From the NCBI RefSeq assembly GCF_002591975.1, contig NZ_NVQE01000023.1, forward strand, positions 1 through 64,000: a stretch of 64,000 bases of DNA. Reading direction: 5' to 3'. The notes beneath the pieces are model-generated. The model was not told the origin of the DNA, did no database searches, and saw only the letters and a list, made by a program, of their open reading frames with translations. A program made the translations under genes and the position numbers. Numbering within the stretch: the first letter of the stretch is position 1; each line of letters begins with the position of its first letter. Source of the DNA: Mycobacterium neglectum. GTDB lineage: Bacteria > Actinomycetota > Actinomycetes > Mycobacteriales > Mycobacteriaceae. Of the stretch, positions 7,658 to 16,461 are shown piece after piece.

Positions 7658-8314
7658 ATGACCCGTCTTGACCGCACCGGGGCGGTTTTCGTGTTGACGC
7701 TGGGGGACGACGAGAACCGCTTTCATCCGGATCGACTCACCGAGATCAATGCCGCGCTCGACGAGGTGGAAGCCGCCGATGGCGCCAAGGCCGTGGTCAC
7801 GACGGGTGGCGGCAAGTTCTACTCCAACGGGCTGGACCTTGATTTCATGGCCGCCAACCCCGACGCGTCCGAGGCGAACCTGGTCGACGTCCACTCGTTG
7901 TTCGCCCGCGTCCTCGCGTTTCCGGCGCCGATCGTCGCCGCGGTGCAGGGCCACGCGTTCGCCGCAGGGGCGATGCTGGCGCTGGCCCACGATCTGATCG
8001 TCATGCGTGCCGACCGAGGCTACTTCTGTCTGCCCGAGGTCGATCTCGGCATCCCGTTCACTGCAGGTATGAATGCCCTGATCCGCTCCCGGCTGCCGAT
8101 CGCGACCGCGCACGAGGCGATGACGACCGCGCGCCGCTACGGCGGTGAGGACGCTCGGCTGGCAGGCATCGTCACCGCCACCGGCGGCGAAGGCGAAGTG
8201 CTCGACACCGCAGCCGCGCGGGCCGAGGAGCTCGCCCCGAAGGCCGGTGCGGTGTTCGGGGCGATCAAGGCCCGGCTCTACGCCGAGGTCATCGCCGAGC
8301 TGAAAGCCGCCTAA
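7658..8314 (+). CDS. Short enoyl-CoA hydratase/isomerase (crotonase) family
   Basis: The 218-residue protein is shorter than typical EchA (about 260). It keeps the crotonase landmarks: KFYSNGLDLDF near residue 50 for the first oxyanion-hole loop and QGHAFAAGAMLALAHDLIVM near 97-116 for the second. The C-terminus ends early, as in peroxisomal-type delta3,delta2-enoyl-CoA isomerases. The Glu pair of classical hydratases is not evident in the second loop (CLPEVDLG retains one Glu), so isomerase activity is more likely than hydration. The start is ATG 7658 with GGGAG just upstream. It is the only gene of its transcript unless the DUF4262 gene 59 bp downstream is included. Confidence 0.8.
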   Translation: MTRLDRTGAVFVLTLGDDENRFHPDRLTEINAALDEVEAADGAKAVVTTGGGKFYSNGLDLDFMAANPDASEANLVDVHSLFARVLAFPAPIVAAVQGHAFAAGAMLALAHDLIVMRADRGYFCLPEVDLGIPFTAGMNALIRSRLPIATAHEAMTTARRYGGEDARLAGIVTATGGEGEVLDTAAARAEELAPKAGAVFGAIKARLYAEVIAELKAA

Positions 8315-8373
8315 ACCGTACTTGTCGGAGTGGCCCGCCACAGTATCCGTACCGACGACAGGAAGGTGCGGCC

Positions 8374-8841
8374 ATGTGCTGGATGTGCGACCACCCCAAC
8401 GCGACCCGCGAGGACTACTCCGATGTGTTGCGCACCAAGATGCTGCAGTCGGGGTGGGTGGTCCAGTACGTCGAAAGCGACCGCAATCCGTTCGCCTACA
8501 CCGTGGGGCTGCACGACTGGGGCCGGCCGGAGCTGCTCATCACCGGAGTCTCACCGACCAGGGCGTGCCGGCTCCTCAACAGCGTCACCCGCGACGCGCT
8601 CCGCGGTCTGACCCTCGTGCCCGGAATGCAGATACGGGTGGCTGACGGGCCGCTTGTCGAGGTCGTCGAGGTCGACCACCCCGACGCCCACATGGGTTGG
8701 GCGATCCATGTCGGTGGGCCGGACGTGCGGGCACTCCAGCTGGTCTGGGCCGACGGTCGCGGACGCTGGCCCTGGTCTGCGACATTCTGCGACGGCCGGC
8801 GCCGACAGCCGGTCCTCGGGCGCCGCACTCAGAACGTTTAG
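8374..8841 (+). CDS. DUF4262 domain protein
   Basis: The 155-residue protein has GWVVQYVESDRNPFAYTVGLHDWGRPELLITG at residues 27-58, the core DUF4262 pattern (aromatic-Thr-Val-Gly-Leu...Pro-Glu-Leu). It begins with a Cys-x-x-Cys, MCWMCDHP, that could bind metal. The function of the family is unknown. The start ATG 8374 follows AGGAAGGTG. No membrane segment is seen, so the protein should be cytosolic. Confidence 0.8.
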   Translation: MCWMCDHPNATREDYSDVLRTKMLQSGWVVQYVESDRNPFAYTVGLHDWGRPELLITGVSPTRACRLLNSVTRDALRGLTLVPGMQIRVADGPLVEVVEVDHPDAHMGWAIHVGGPDVRALQLVWADGRGRWPWSATFCDGRRRQPVLGRRTQNV

Positions 8842-8948
8842 CGGTGTACTGCGTCGGTAGCGCAGCGACGGTGAAAGTGGTGTCCGAACCCGTCGCCGCG
8901 CCGTGCGATCCTGGAAATGGACTGTGACGAGACAGAGAGGGCGACTTG

Positions 8949-9746
8949 ATGAGTCAGTACCAATCGTGGGCGAGTCCTGGGGCCGAGCGCGCTGACCGGC
9001 GCAGCAGCGGGCGGATGCTCGTCGCGCTCGCCCTGTCGTCGGCCGCACTCCTCGCGGGGTGTGGTGGCGACTCAGAGGCGCCCCCCACGGAGGCTTCCTC
9101 TGCGGCCGAGCCGACCACGACGACCTCGACCACCCCGCCGCCGCCGCCGCCGGCGCCGCCGCCTGTCACCGCCAACACCGCGCGCTCGCTGTTGCCGAGC
9201 CTCGATGAACTCAAGACCATCATGGACAACCCCGAGTTGATCGCAGGCCCGGACTCCACCGGTGTGGCGGAACCGGATCCGACCCAGCAGGTCTACGAGC
9301 CCGCGGACTGCGCGAGCTCGTTCAGCGCCGGCGCGCCGCCGGCCTACGAAGGCACCGGCTGGCGGGGGTTCTTCGGGGCCAGCCAAGCGCAATCGCCAAC
9401 GCCTTCGGTCATGCTCGGCGAATCTGTGGTCACCTTCGACGACGCGGCGGCCGCGCAGCAGGCTTTGGCCCAGTACGTCGAGCAATGGCGTCGCTGCGCC
9501 AATAAACAGTTCACCTGGAAAATCATTGCGCAAGGCCAACAGGCGGCGTTCACGCTTGGCGAGCCGGTCGACGCCGGAGACGGCGTCACGTCGTTGCGCA
9601 ATGTCAACCCCGATTCACCGGTGACTGTCACGCGTGCCATCGCAGCCAAGAACAACGTGCTGGTCGACGTGCAGATCATGGGCAGCGATCTGGCCGAGCA
9701 GAACGTCACGATCGCCCAACGCATTTTGGAGCGCATCCCCGGCTGA
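8949..9746 (+). CDS. Lipoprotein with PknH-type extracellular sensor domain
   Basis: The 265-residue protein has an N-terminal hydrophobic stretch ending in the lipobox LLAGC at about residues 34-38, then a Thr/Pro-rich linker (TTTSTTPPPPPP). A C-terminal domain contains paired Cys (DCASSF and RRCANKQF), matching the ectodomain of PknH-type kinases (about residues 75-265). It should sit on the outer face of the membrane as a free sensor or solute-binding module. Start ATG 8949 has GAGAGGG upstream; the frame also reads from TTG 8946. It converges on the lipoprotein/kinase operon, whose kinase carries a related ectodomain, which suggests a shared ligand. Confidence 0.8.
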   Translation: MSQYQSWASPGAERADRRSSGRMLVALALSSAALLAGCGGDSEAPPTEASSAAEPTTTTSTTPPPPPPAPPPVTANTARSLLPSLDELKTIMDNPELIAGPDSTGVAEPDPTQQVYEPADCASSFSAGAPPAYEGTGWRGFFGASQAQSPTPSVMLGESVVTFDDAAAAQQALAQYVEQWRRCANKQFTWKIIAQGQQAAFTLGEPVDAGDGVTSLRNVNPDSPVTVTRAIAAKNNVLVDVQIMGSDLAEQNVTIAQRILERIPG

Positions 9747-9759
9747 GCCGAGGGTGCTT

Positions 9760-10965
9760 CTATCGGCTGAGCATCAGATACTGGGCCGCTAGCTGCTGAT
9801 GGGCGTTGGTTAGTTCGCGGGCAACGGCTTTGAACGTGAATCGCTCGTTGGTGGCGACGCACCAGTGGTGCGCAATCAGCCCGCTCGCGTCTTCGATGCG
9901 CACACAACGGCTGCCGGGAAGGCCGGGCACCGCAGCGGCGGGCTGCGCGCTCACCGCGATGTCATCCCCCAGCGCCTGCGCAAGCCGTTGCGCGGCCTCG
10001 ACGTCGCGGGCCTGGTACACCGTCGTCTGGCTGACCGCGACGGTGTCGACTCCTGCGTCCTGCATAGCAGTCGCCGCCTGAATCGGGTTGTCCTCCAACT
10101 GCATTGCCCCCGCCGGATCGTAGTCGGCGTCCGACATCGAGTCGCCCTGGCCTGGCTTGAGCGGCACCGTACGGACCAGCAGGCCCGACGGATCCCGCGG
10201 CAGCGTCGCCAGCGGAGCCGGCTCGGTGGGCACGAACGTGTCGATCATCGGGACCTGCAGATCGAGAATGCGCCCCGCGAGGTCGGCAGCCCGTTCGGGC
10301 GTCGCGAACTGGACAACCTGGATCAGCACGTACCGCCCACGAGCGCTGATGACGGTCAGCTCATGCACGCCCGCGGTGCCTTCGAGACGTTTCATGAGCG
10401 CTCCGGTGGCCTCGGGGTGCCCCGGGATCGGCACCGGCCGTATCGGTTCGGTCAGTGCCGGGCCGCCGCCATGGTCGACGACGTTCAGCGCCCCAGCGGC
10501 CAAGGCTTCGGCCGCATCCGTTGCGGTCTGCGGAAATGGGTACTGTAGCACCGCATTTCGCAGCAGTGTGGCATCGCCTGGATTTGTCGAGGTCCGTTCA
10601 CTGACGAAGCCGGCGACGATCGGTAGCGCCGGCAACCTGGCCAGCATCGCGGGCCAGACCACTCCGACGATCTCGTTACGGCGCTGTATTACTTTCGCAG
10701 ACGACGCCCCGATCTGAGTCAGCGCGGGGTCGACCTGCCACGGCCCGACGACGAAGCCGGCCATCCGCCGACCCTCGACGAGCTGACCCGCCTCATCGGT
10801 GCCCGCCTGCCCCAGCGGCGGCCGCGCTGTCGTCGGGTAGGAACCGGGGTCGAGCGCCGACGGATCGACCGTCGGTGTCGTCTCCTGCACCGCCGTGCCG
10901 CCGACGGTGCCCCCGCACCCGGCCAGCAGCAGCGCGATGGTCAACGCCGCCAGCGTCTTCCGCAC
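9760..10965 (-). CDS. Lipoprotein, DUF7373-like
   Basis: The 401-residue protein begins RKTLAALTIALLLAGCGG, a signal peptide with lipobox LLAGC (residues 14-18). PSALDPGSYPTTARPPLGQAG and GRRMAGFVVGPWQVDPALT follow, a pattern I recall from a mycobacterial lipoprotein family named DUF7373. Two Cys near the C-terminus (SRCVRIED, HHWCVAT) may pair. Function is unknown. The start is GTG 10965: the upstream gene's TAG overlaps it by one base (TAGTG), which explains the position and implies translational coupling. A much longer frame reading upstream to 11193 runs through the previous gene and is rejected. The gene end faces the sensor lipoprotein with an imperfect 10-bp inverted repeat between. 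Confidence 0.8.
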   Translation of the reverse strand: MRKTLAALTIALLLAGCGGTVGGTAVQETTPTVDPSALDPGSYPTTARPPLGQAGTDEAGQLVEGRRMAGFVVGPWQVDPALTQIGASSAKVIQRRNEIVGVVWPAMLARLPALPIVAGFVSERTSTNPGDATLLRNAVLQYPFPQTATDAAEALAAGALNVVDHGGGPALTEPIRPVPIPGHPEATGALMKRLEGTAGVHELTVISARGRYVLIQVVQFATPERAADLAGRILDLQVPMIDTFVPTEPAPLATLPRDPSGLLVRTVPLKPGQGDSMSDADYDPAGAMQLEDNPIQAATAMQDAGVDTVAVSQTTVYQARDVEAAQRLAQALGDDIAVSAQPAAAVPGLPGSRCVRIEDASGLIAHHWCVATNERFTFKAVARELTNAHQQLAAQYLMLSR

Positions 10966-11444
10966 TACTGCACACCGCTGGGCATGCACATGCGCCAACC
11001 GTCCTCGCGTACCAGCTTGAGATCGAGGGTCTTCCGTCCCAGCATCTCGTTCTGGGCATCGACAGTAGCCGTGGCTTCGTCTCCGACGATCTGCACGCTG
11101 TCGACGGTCATTGTCGTCAAGCCTTGATCGATACGGGTTTTCTTCGTCATATCCATGACCGGCCCGGTGTACTGCGCTCGCCACGACGGGCACATGAGCT
11201 CCAGATAGGCGTCCCAGTTCTGCGTGTTGTAAGCCTGTTGGAAGGCCATCACAGTTTCGCGTACCTGATCGTCGTCGGACGGCGCCGCGGTCGTGGTCAG
11301 CGTGGTGGCCTCCGCCGCGGACGTCTGTGTCGACTGCGCGGCGGTCTCCTCAGCGACGGGCGCTCCACCGCGTGAGCAGGCAGCACTCAGCCCGGCCGTG
11401 ACGAGTATCGCTCCGATGACGGTCAGTACTCTACGTGACGCCAT
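10965..11444 (-). CDS. Small lipoprotein with NTF2-like domain
   Basis: The 159-residue protein has a signal peptide with lipobox LSAAC at about residues 19-23 and a Thr/Ala-rich linker. A compact domain follows, starting VRETVMAFQQAYNTQNWDAYLELMCPSW, the helical opening of NTF2/DUF4878-like folds. The two Cys of that domain (MCPSW and RMCMP) could form a disulfide. Start ATG 11444 has a perfect AGGAGG 10 nt upstream; a TTG at 11453 would sit too close to it. It lies between the kinase gene (11484) and a second lipoprotein gene that starts inside its stop codon, so the three probably form one transcript. Confidence 0.78.
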   Translation of the reverse strand: MASRRVLTVIGAILVTAGLSAACSRGGAPVAEETAAQSTQTSAAEATTLTTTAAPSDDDQVRETVMAFQQAYNTQNWDAYLELMCPSWRAQYTGPVMDMTKKTRIDQGLTTMTVDSVQIVGDEATATVDAQNEMLGRKTLDLKLVREDGWRMCMPSGVQ

Positions 11445-11483
11445 GCGCGGCAAACCTCCTAAATGACAATGGGTTTCGATGAC

Positions 11484-13238
11484 TCACTGTTCTCGGGGCA
11501 CCTTGTTCGCGGTGGCGGTGATCAACGCGCCGACGTCGCCGGTGCCCGGCGGTCGGCATTGGCGGATGTCGATGAGCACGTTTCCGCGGGTGGATATGCC
11601 GTGCTGGCAGACCGCGTCCCCGGCGCTCGATGAGGCCTCCAACACGAACGCGCCTACGTTGTTGGTGGGCTGCCCGAACGTCCATTGCTGCGGCGGTTCT
11701 CCGGCGGGGGTGACGGTGACGGTCTTGCCAGCGCACGCCTCCCAATCGCGCCGCTGCAGCTGCAGTGAAATGCCGGCGCCGTTCGGGTCGGGGAACGACA
11801 CGACTGCCTGAATAACGCTGTCCTGGGTGATCTTCCGGTACAGCGCACGCAGTGACTGCACCGCGACCCCGGCGATTTGGGTCTCGCTGTAGACCGGCTG
11901 CTGCGCCGGCGCCCATGCGCCAAGGCACTGCTGATTGTCGATGGTCGCCGAGTCGTTGAGCAGCTCGGTGCCGTCCTGCTCGAGAACTACTGCGTTCTCC
12001 CCGGTGTTTCCGGGAATCTGACTGCCGTTCAACAAGATTGATCGTAAAGCGCGAACGGGCACGTCCGTGGCTGGGGGTCCGGCCACGGTGGTCGGGACAT
12101 CTGCTGACGACGATCCGGCCTGCTGGTTGGCGGCCGGTTCGTCCGAAGGCCACGCCACGACCGTCACGGTGGCGGCAACCAGCACCGTCACCGCGGCCAC
12201 CGCGCCGATCACCACGGCGCGCCGTCGGCGTCGCGGCGCGGCACCGGCCCCCACGGACGGGCCGTAAGCCGGTGTCGACTGCGCCGGCGGCGGGCCGGAG
12301 TGAGGCCAGGACACAGCGGGCGCGCGCGCGTCCGCCCGAGGGTAGGAGCTGACCTCCGGACCGGGCACCGGCGCCATCAGCATCCGGTTCTGCAGGCCAC
12401 TCGGGTCGTGCAGTGCCGCAGCTGCGGCCGCCGCCAACGCGCTGCCCGAACCGAACCGCTGCCCCGGCTCCTTGGCCATCGCCACCGCGATCACCCGGTC
12501 GAGCGCGGGCGGCAGCGAGGGCACCACGTCGGTAACGCGTGGCGGCGGTTGCTGCAGGTGGGCCATCATCGTGGCGGCCGGCCCGTTGCTTCCGGAGTAC
12601 GGTGTTTTGCCGGTCAGCAACCGATACAGGGTGCAGCCCAGTGAATAGATGTCTGCGCGGCCGTCAAACGGCATGCCCGACAACACCTCTGGTGCGGCAT
12701 AAGCGATGGTGGCCATGACCGACCCGGTCGCGGTCAAACCCACATCGTCGAGCGCGCGGGCGATCCCGAAGTCGCCGAGCAGCACCCGCTCGTCGGGGCC
12801 GGCCGGTCCCGACAGCAGAAAGTTGGCCGGCTTGATGTCGCGGTGCACCACCGTGCGGGAATGAGCGAAGTCCAACGCCTTGGCGACCTGGGTGACGATG
12901 TGCACCGCACGCGCCGGGGTCATTGTGCCGGCGCGCAGCGCCGCATCGGCGTCTGTTCCGTCGACGAACTGCATCGCGATCCACAGTTGTCCGTCGTCGG
13001 TCTCGCCCCGGTTGTACACAGCCACGATCTGTGGGTGATCCAGCGAGGCCGCCACGTCGGCCTCGCGGGTGAACCGCGTCCGGAAGTCGGGGTCGCGGGA
13101 GAGTTCGCGGGAGAGCACTTTGAGCGCATCGAAGCGAGGAAGGGTGGGGTGTGCGGCCAGATACACCGACCCCATACCGCCGGCGCCGAGCTCCCGTTCG
13201 ATGCGGTAGCCACCGACCATCGACCCGCCGGTCAGCAT
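11484..13238 (-). CDS. PknH-like transmembrane Ser/Thr protein kinase
   Basis: The 584-residue receptor kinase has a glycine loop ELGAGGMGSVY at about residues 16-26, catalytic Lys40, HRDIKPAN at 132-139 and DFG at 156-158. A Pro-rich juxtamembrane linker, one transmembrane helix (about 341-363) and an extracellular PknH-type domain with several Cys follow. It should phosphorylate cytosolic partners in response to an envelope signal; the FHA protein encoded just upstream is an obvious candidate. I chose ATG 13238 because it places the kinase domain eight residues from the start, as in PknH. The frame also opens at TTG 13364, overlapping the FHA gene by 26 bp, but that extension has weaker codon bias. 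Two lipoprotein genes follow. Confidence 0.85.
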   Translation of the reverse strand: MLTGGSMVGGYRIERELGAGGMGSVYLAAHPTLPRFDALKVLSRELSRDPDFRTRFTREADVAASLDHPQIVAVYNRGETDDGQLWIAMQFVDGTDADAALRAGTMTPARAVHIVTQVAKALDFAHSRTVVHRDIKPANFLLSGPAGPDERVLLGDFGIARALDDVGLTATGSVMATIAYAAPEVLSGMPFDGRADIYSLGCTLYRLLTGKTPYSGSNGPAATMMAHLQQPPPRVTDVVPSLPPALDRVIAVAMAKEPGQRFGSGSALAAAAAAALHDPSGLQNRMLMAPVPGPEVSSYPRADARAPAVSWPHSGPPPAQSTPAYGPSVGAGAAPRRRRRAVVIGAVAAVTVLVAATVTVVAWPSDEPAANQQAGSSSADVPTTVAGPPATDVPVRALRSILLNGSQIPGNTGENAVVLEQDGTELLNDSATIDNQQCLGAWAPAQQPVYSETQIAGVAVQSLRALYRKITQDSVIQAVVSFPDPNGAGISLQLQRRDWEACAGKTVTVTPAGEPPQQWTFGQPTNNVGAFVLEASSSAGDAVCQHGISTRGNVLIDIRQCRPPGTGDVGALITATANKVPREQ

Positions 13239-13338
13239 CGGCGGCCCCCCGTCGCAGTCATGCTCAGCAGTATCACGCACGGACCTGGTCGTCGTCTTCT
13301 CACCCGGCGGGGACGGAGTCGCATCTGGATCCGCGCGC

Positions 13339-14451
13339 TCAGCGGCTGGTGAGCCGGTAGACAACGTCTTCCAGCGCGGCGGACACCTCCGCCGGTACCA
13401 CCCGTTCAGCCTCCGCCGCGGTCACGGCATCAGCGTCGACGCCGATGGCTGCGGCAATTTCCGCGGCGCTGAGTTGGGCTCGGTGCCGCGCGGCGTAAAG
13501 GCGCTGGCCTAACGTGGCGCCCGGGGCGGTGGCTGCGAGCAGCATCAGGTCGCGATGGGTTCGGCGAACATCGCTGAGCGCCAGCATGATCTCGAGGGCC
13601 GGGGCGCTGCGTGCGGCGTGGGCGGTGGTGGCTACCAGCCGTCGCAGCTGCGCCAACTGGGCAGCGGCCTGCGCGCCGAAGTCCGGGTCGCTGACCGGCG
13701 GCAGGCCCGCGATCCGCGCCGCCAGCCCGTCGAGGGCGATCTCGGCGTAGTCGAGCATCACCTCGAGCTGCACGGAGTCCGACAACAACTCGGTGTCCTC
13801 GTCCTCGGGGATCTCACCCCCGTAGGCCACCCGCGTGATCGTGCCCGGCGGCCAGCGCAGCGCGTCCTCGAGCTTTTCGCGGATGTTCTCGGGAGGCCAG
13901 CTGCGCCCGCGCTCGAAGTCCTCCAACTCGACATGGCCGATGACGCCGTCGTCGCTCAGGCGGCGTGGGGAGTACCCGAGCTCTTCACGACGCTCGGCCA
14001 CCGCCGCGCCGGCCCGTGCGATGTCAGGGGGGCCGCCCAGCGCATCGGTGCGGACGGCGGTCGTCTCCTCGTCGGCACGTGACGGCATCGCGTGGGTGGC
14101 CATCATCGTGCCGGCGTCGGGATCGATGAACGAGAACCTCACAGCGATGCCTTGCGCGTGGCCCAGGTGCAGTGTCATGCCGTCGGTCACCGAAACGGTG
14201 GACACCCGCTTGCCATCGAGGAAGACGCCATTCGTGCTGGCTTCGTCGACAGCCACCCACTGCGCGCCCACCGCCTCGATTCGGACGTGCGTCCTGGAGA
14301 TACGCGGGTCGTCGATGCGTAGCTGCGCCGGCAGCTCCCTGCCGATGAACACCGGGCCTTCACCAGGACGGAGAACCTCATCGACGCTGCCGAACCGCAC
14401 GATCAGGATGGGCAGACCCGGCTGATCGTGCGGGGACTGCGACGCAGGCAT
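13339..14451 (-). CDS. FHA-HTH protein, Rv3863-like
   Basis: The 370-residue protein has three parts. An FHA domain spans about residues 15-110, with GRELP...DDPRISRTHVRIE and ASTNGVFLDGKRV, the phosphothreonine-binding loops. A helical XRE-like segment follows (RREELGYSPRRLS...ELEDFERGRSWPPENIREKLEDAL, about 150-205). The C-terminal helical domain (about 235-370) has DVRRTHRDLMLLAATAPGATLGQRLYAARHRAQLS. This order matches M. tuberculosis Rv3863, which lies next to ESX-1 genes, as I remember it. The C-terminal domain recurs alone in the gene at 57242. Start ATG 14451. The kinase downstream suggests the FHA domain reads that kinase's phosphorylation. Confidence 0.8.
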   Translation of the reverse strand: MPASQSPHDQPGLPILIVRFGSVDEVLRPGEGPVFIGRELPAQLRIDDPRISRTHVRIEAVGAQWVAVDEASTNGVFLDGKRVSTVSVTDGMTLHLGHAQGIAVRFSFIDPDAGTMMATHAMPSRADEETTAVRTDALGGPPDIARAGAAVAERREELGYSPRRLSDDGVIGHVELEDFERGRSWPPENIREKLEDALRWPPGTITRVAYGGEIPEDEDTELLSDSVQLEVMLDYAEIALDGLAARIAGLPPVSDPDFGAQAAAQLAQLRRLVATTAHAARSAPALEIMLALSDVRRTHRDLMLLAATAPGATLGQRLYAARHRAQLSAAEIAAAIGVDADAVTAAEAERVVPAEVSAALEDVVYRLTSR

Positions 14452-14523
14452 CGTCCAATCGTGTCAAATACGACCGGGATGCAGTTGGCGGCCCCTTGCT
14501 CTCCGGACCCGCGGGGGCGTAGC

Positions 14524-15342
14524 TCAGAACGCGTAGCGGTGGTACTGCGCCATGTAGCGCAGCGGCGGCGCCACCGACATCACACCGGCCATCGCGCGGT
14601 AGAACCATGCGAGGCCCCGGAATGACGCAGAGTCGAACGGTGACTCCCAAGCCAACAGCCGCACACCCGGAACCGCGCCGACGATATCGTCGGGCCGGTT
14701 GATGGCCCAGTACAGCGTCGATCCGGATCGTCGGACCACCGCGTTCATCCACTGGGATTTGATGCCGAGCCGGTTGAATGCGTCGAACTGCAACTCGCCG
14801 CTTCCGAATCTCTCGACGATGCGGCGCAACAATGCGACGCCGTCGGATTCGGTGAGGTACATGGTCAGCCCCTCGGCGATCATCAAGGTCGGCCGGTCCG
14901 ACCGCACCTCGGTGAGCCACGCCGGATCGGTCACCGAGGCGGAGATGACGTGGTAATTGCCGCGAGCGGGGAAGAGTTTCCTGCGCAGATCGGCGACGTC
15001 GGGATAGTCGACGTCATACCACTCGACGCCAGGACCGGGGTCCAGCCGGAAGGCCCGCGCGTCCAGTCCGCAGCCGAGATGCACGACGGTGGCTTCGGGA
15101 TTGACCGCCAGAAACTGGCGGGCCCAGGTGTCGAAATGTGCACTACGAGTGGTGACCGACGGTGAATTGGTTTTGGTGATCGACGTCTTAGACCAGTCGT
15201 AGTCGATGCGGTCGACGATCTCCTTTGCCCATCGATCGCCCAGGATCGGTTTGGGTAGGTCGGCGTCCAACGCCTTGGCGTAAAAGGTGGCCAGCATGGT
15301 CTGCGGCGCACCGGACAGATCCACGCGCAGTTTCTCGCTCAC
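14524..15342 (-). CDS. Class I SAM methyltransferase, leucine carboxyl methyltransferase (LCM) family
   Basis: The 272-residue protein carries VVHLGCGLDARAFRLDPGPGVEWYDVDYPDV (SAM loop and acidic ribose-binding strand) and AEGLTMYLTESD, the signature of the LCM/Ppm-type methyltransferases that are multiplied in mycobacteria. It probably O-methylates a carboxylate, but the substrate is unknown. I start at GTG 15342; the frame continues to ATG 15426, but that would overlap the promoter of the divergent amidohydrolase gene (ATG 15429) to within 2 bp. It lies alone between that gene and the FHA gene. Confidence 0.8.
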   Translation of the reverse strand: MSEKLRVDLSGAPQTMLATFYAKALDADLPKPILGDRWAKEIVDRIDYDWSKTSITKTNSPSVTTRSAHFDTWARQFLAVNPEATVVHLGCGLDARAFRLDPGPGVEWYDVDYPDVADLRRKLFPARGNYHVISASVTDPAWLTEVRSDRPTLMIAEGLTMYLTESDGVALLRRIVERFGSGELQFDAFNRLGIKSQWMNAVVRRSGSTLYWAINRPDDIVGAVPGVRLLAWESPFDSASFRGLAWFYRAMAGVMSVAPPLRYMAQYHRYAF

Positions 15343-15428
15343 TCTTTCGAGGCTAACCTCGGCGCGGTCCAATTTGCCAGCGGCTGAACACTGTACGGCG
15401 TGGCGTTCAACGAATAGCGTTGACATTC

Positions 15429-16364
15429 ATGCGGATCGACGTGCACGCCCACTACTGGACCGACCATTACCTCGACATGCTCGTCGGTCTCGGCAAGACC
15501 GACACCGCCACCCAGCGCGGGATCGGCGCAGGCGACGGCGCAGAGCTCGATGCACGGTTGCGATTGATGGATCGCGCGGGAGTCGACCTCCAAGTGCTTT
15601 CCGCTGCCCCCCAGTTGCCGTACGGCACCGATGCCGGCCACGTCGCCGCCGCACGCTACGTCAACGACGAGTACGCGGCCGTGGTCGCAGCGCACCCCGA
15701 CCGCTTTCGCGCATTCGCTGCCACCCCCATGCCCCATATCGAGGCCTCGCTAATCGAAATGAGCCGAGCCCTGGACGAATTGGGGATGGTCGGCATCACG
15801 ATGAACACCAGTGTGCTGGACCGCGCGATCACCGATCCGGACGTCGAGCCGATCTTCGCCGAACTCGACGCCCGCGGCGCCGTGCTCTACCTGCATCCAG
15901 CAGGCAACGGCGCCTGTTCACCGCTGGTCACCGAACACAACATCACCTGGATGGTCGGGGCGCCGTTCGAGGACACCGTCGCCGCGATGCAGTTGATCAC
16001 CTCCGGGCATCTGCAACGCTATCCGGGGGTGAAGATCATCTGCTCGCATCTCGGCGGTGCGCTGCCGATGATCACCCGCCGCGCCGACGACCACCTCTCG
16101 TGGGAAGCGCCCGACACCCCGGAGCCACCTACTGCGGCCGTACACCGCCTGTGGTTCGACACCGTCAGCCACTGCCACGCGCCTGCATTACGTTGCGCCA
16201 TAGATTCTTTCGGTGCGGACAGAATCCTGCTCGGGACCGACTTCCCCTACGAGGACGGTGACACGTTCGTGCGTGCGGTCGGCTACGTAACCGATGTCGC
16301 CGACCCTGGCGAGGCGCACGCGATCCTCGATGCCAATGCCATGGCGCTGTTCCACCTCGCCTAG
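15429..16364 (+). CDS. Amidohydrolase (ACMSD-like metal-dependent decarboxylase/hydrolase)
   Basis: The 311-residue TIM-barrel protein has the family metal ligands: RIDVHAHYW at residues 2-10 (HxH), LHPAGNG near 157, CSHLGGALP near 205 and LLGTDFPYED near 270 (the conserved Asp). These place it with aminocarboxymuconate-semialdehyde decarboxylase and related Zn enzymes of aromatic ring cleavage. The start is ATG 15429. The last 22 bp of the gene are repeated exactly 97 bp further on, at the end of the sigma-factor gene, and a degenerate copy of this protein's tail can be read in between. Confidence 0.82.
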   Translation: MRIDVHAHYWTDHYLDMLVGLGKTDTATQRGIGAGDGAELDARLRLMDRAGVDLQVLSAAPQLPYGTDAGHVAAARYVNDEYAAVVAAHPDRFRAFAATPMPHIEASLIEMSRALDELGMVGITMNTSVLDRAITDPDVEPIFAELDARGAVLYLHPAGNGACSPLVTEHNITWMVGAPFEDTVAAMQLITSGHLQRYPGVKIICSHLGGALPMITRRADDHLSWEAPDTPEPPTAAVHRLWFDTVSHCHAPALRCAIDSFGADRILLGTDFPYEDGDTFVRAVGYVTDVADPGEAHAILDANAMALFHLA

Positions 16365-16461
16365 CATTCTTCTTGGTCGCAATAGTGCGTCCAGGGTCGT
16401 GAAAGGCCAGTCGATCACAGCCCTGTGCGCAATCTTGCCGGCGCTGTTCCACCTCGCCTAG
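16343..16461 (+). repeat. 22-bp direct repeat flanking a degenerate amidohydrolase tail
   Basis: Bases 16343-16364 (the last codons and stop of the amidohydrolase gene) recur identically at 16440-16461. Read in the same frame, the second copy is preceded by codons for A-I-L-P before A-L-F-H-L-A-stop; the intact gene has A-I-L-D-A-N-A-M before the same ending. The second copy's CTAG also provides the stop codon of the convergent sigma-factor gene. The interval looks like a rearrangement scar. Confidence 0.75.

Noticed and set aside
13239..13364. TTG start at 13364 for the kinase
   Set aside because: Adds 42 residues with weaker codon bias and overlaps the FHA gene; ATG 13238 fits kinase family length. 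It remains possible.
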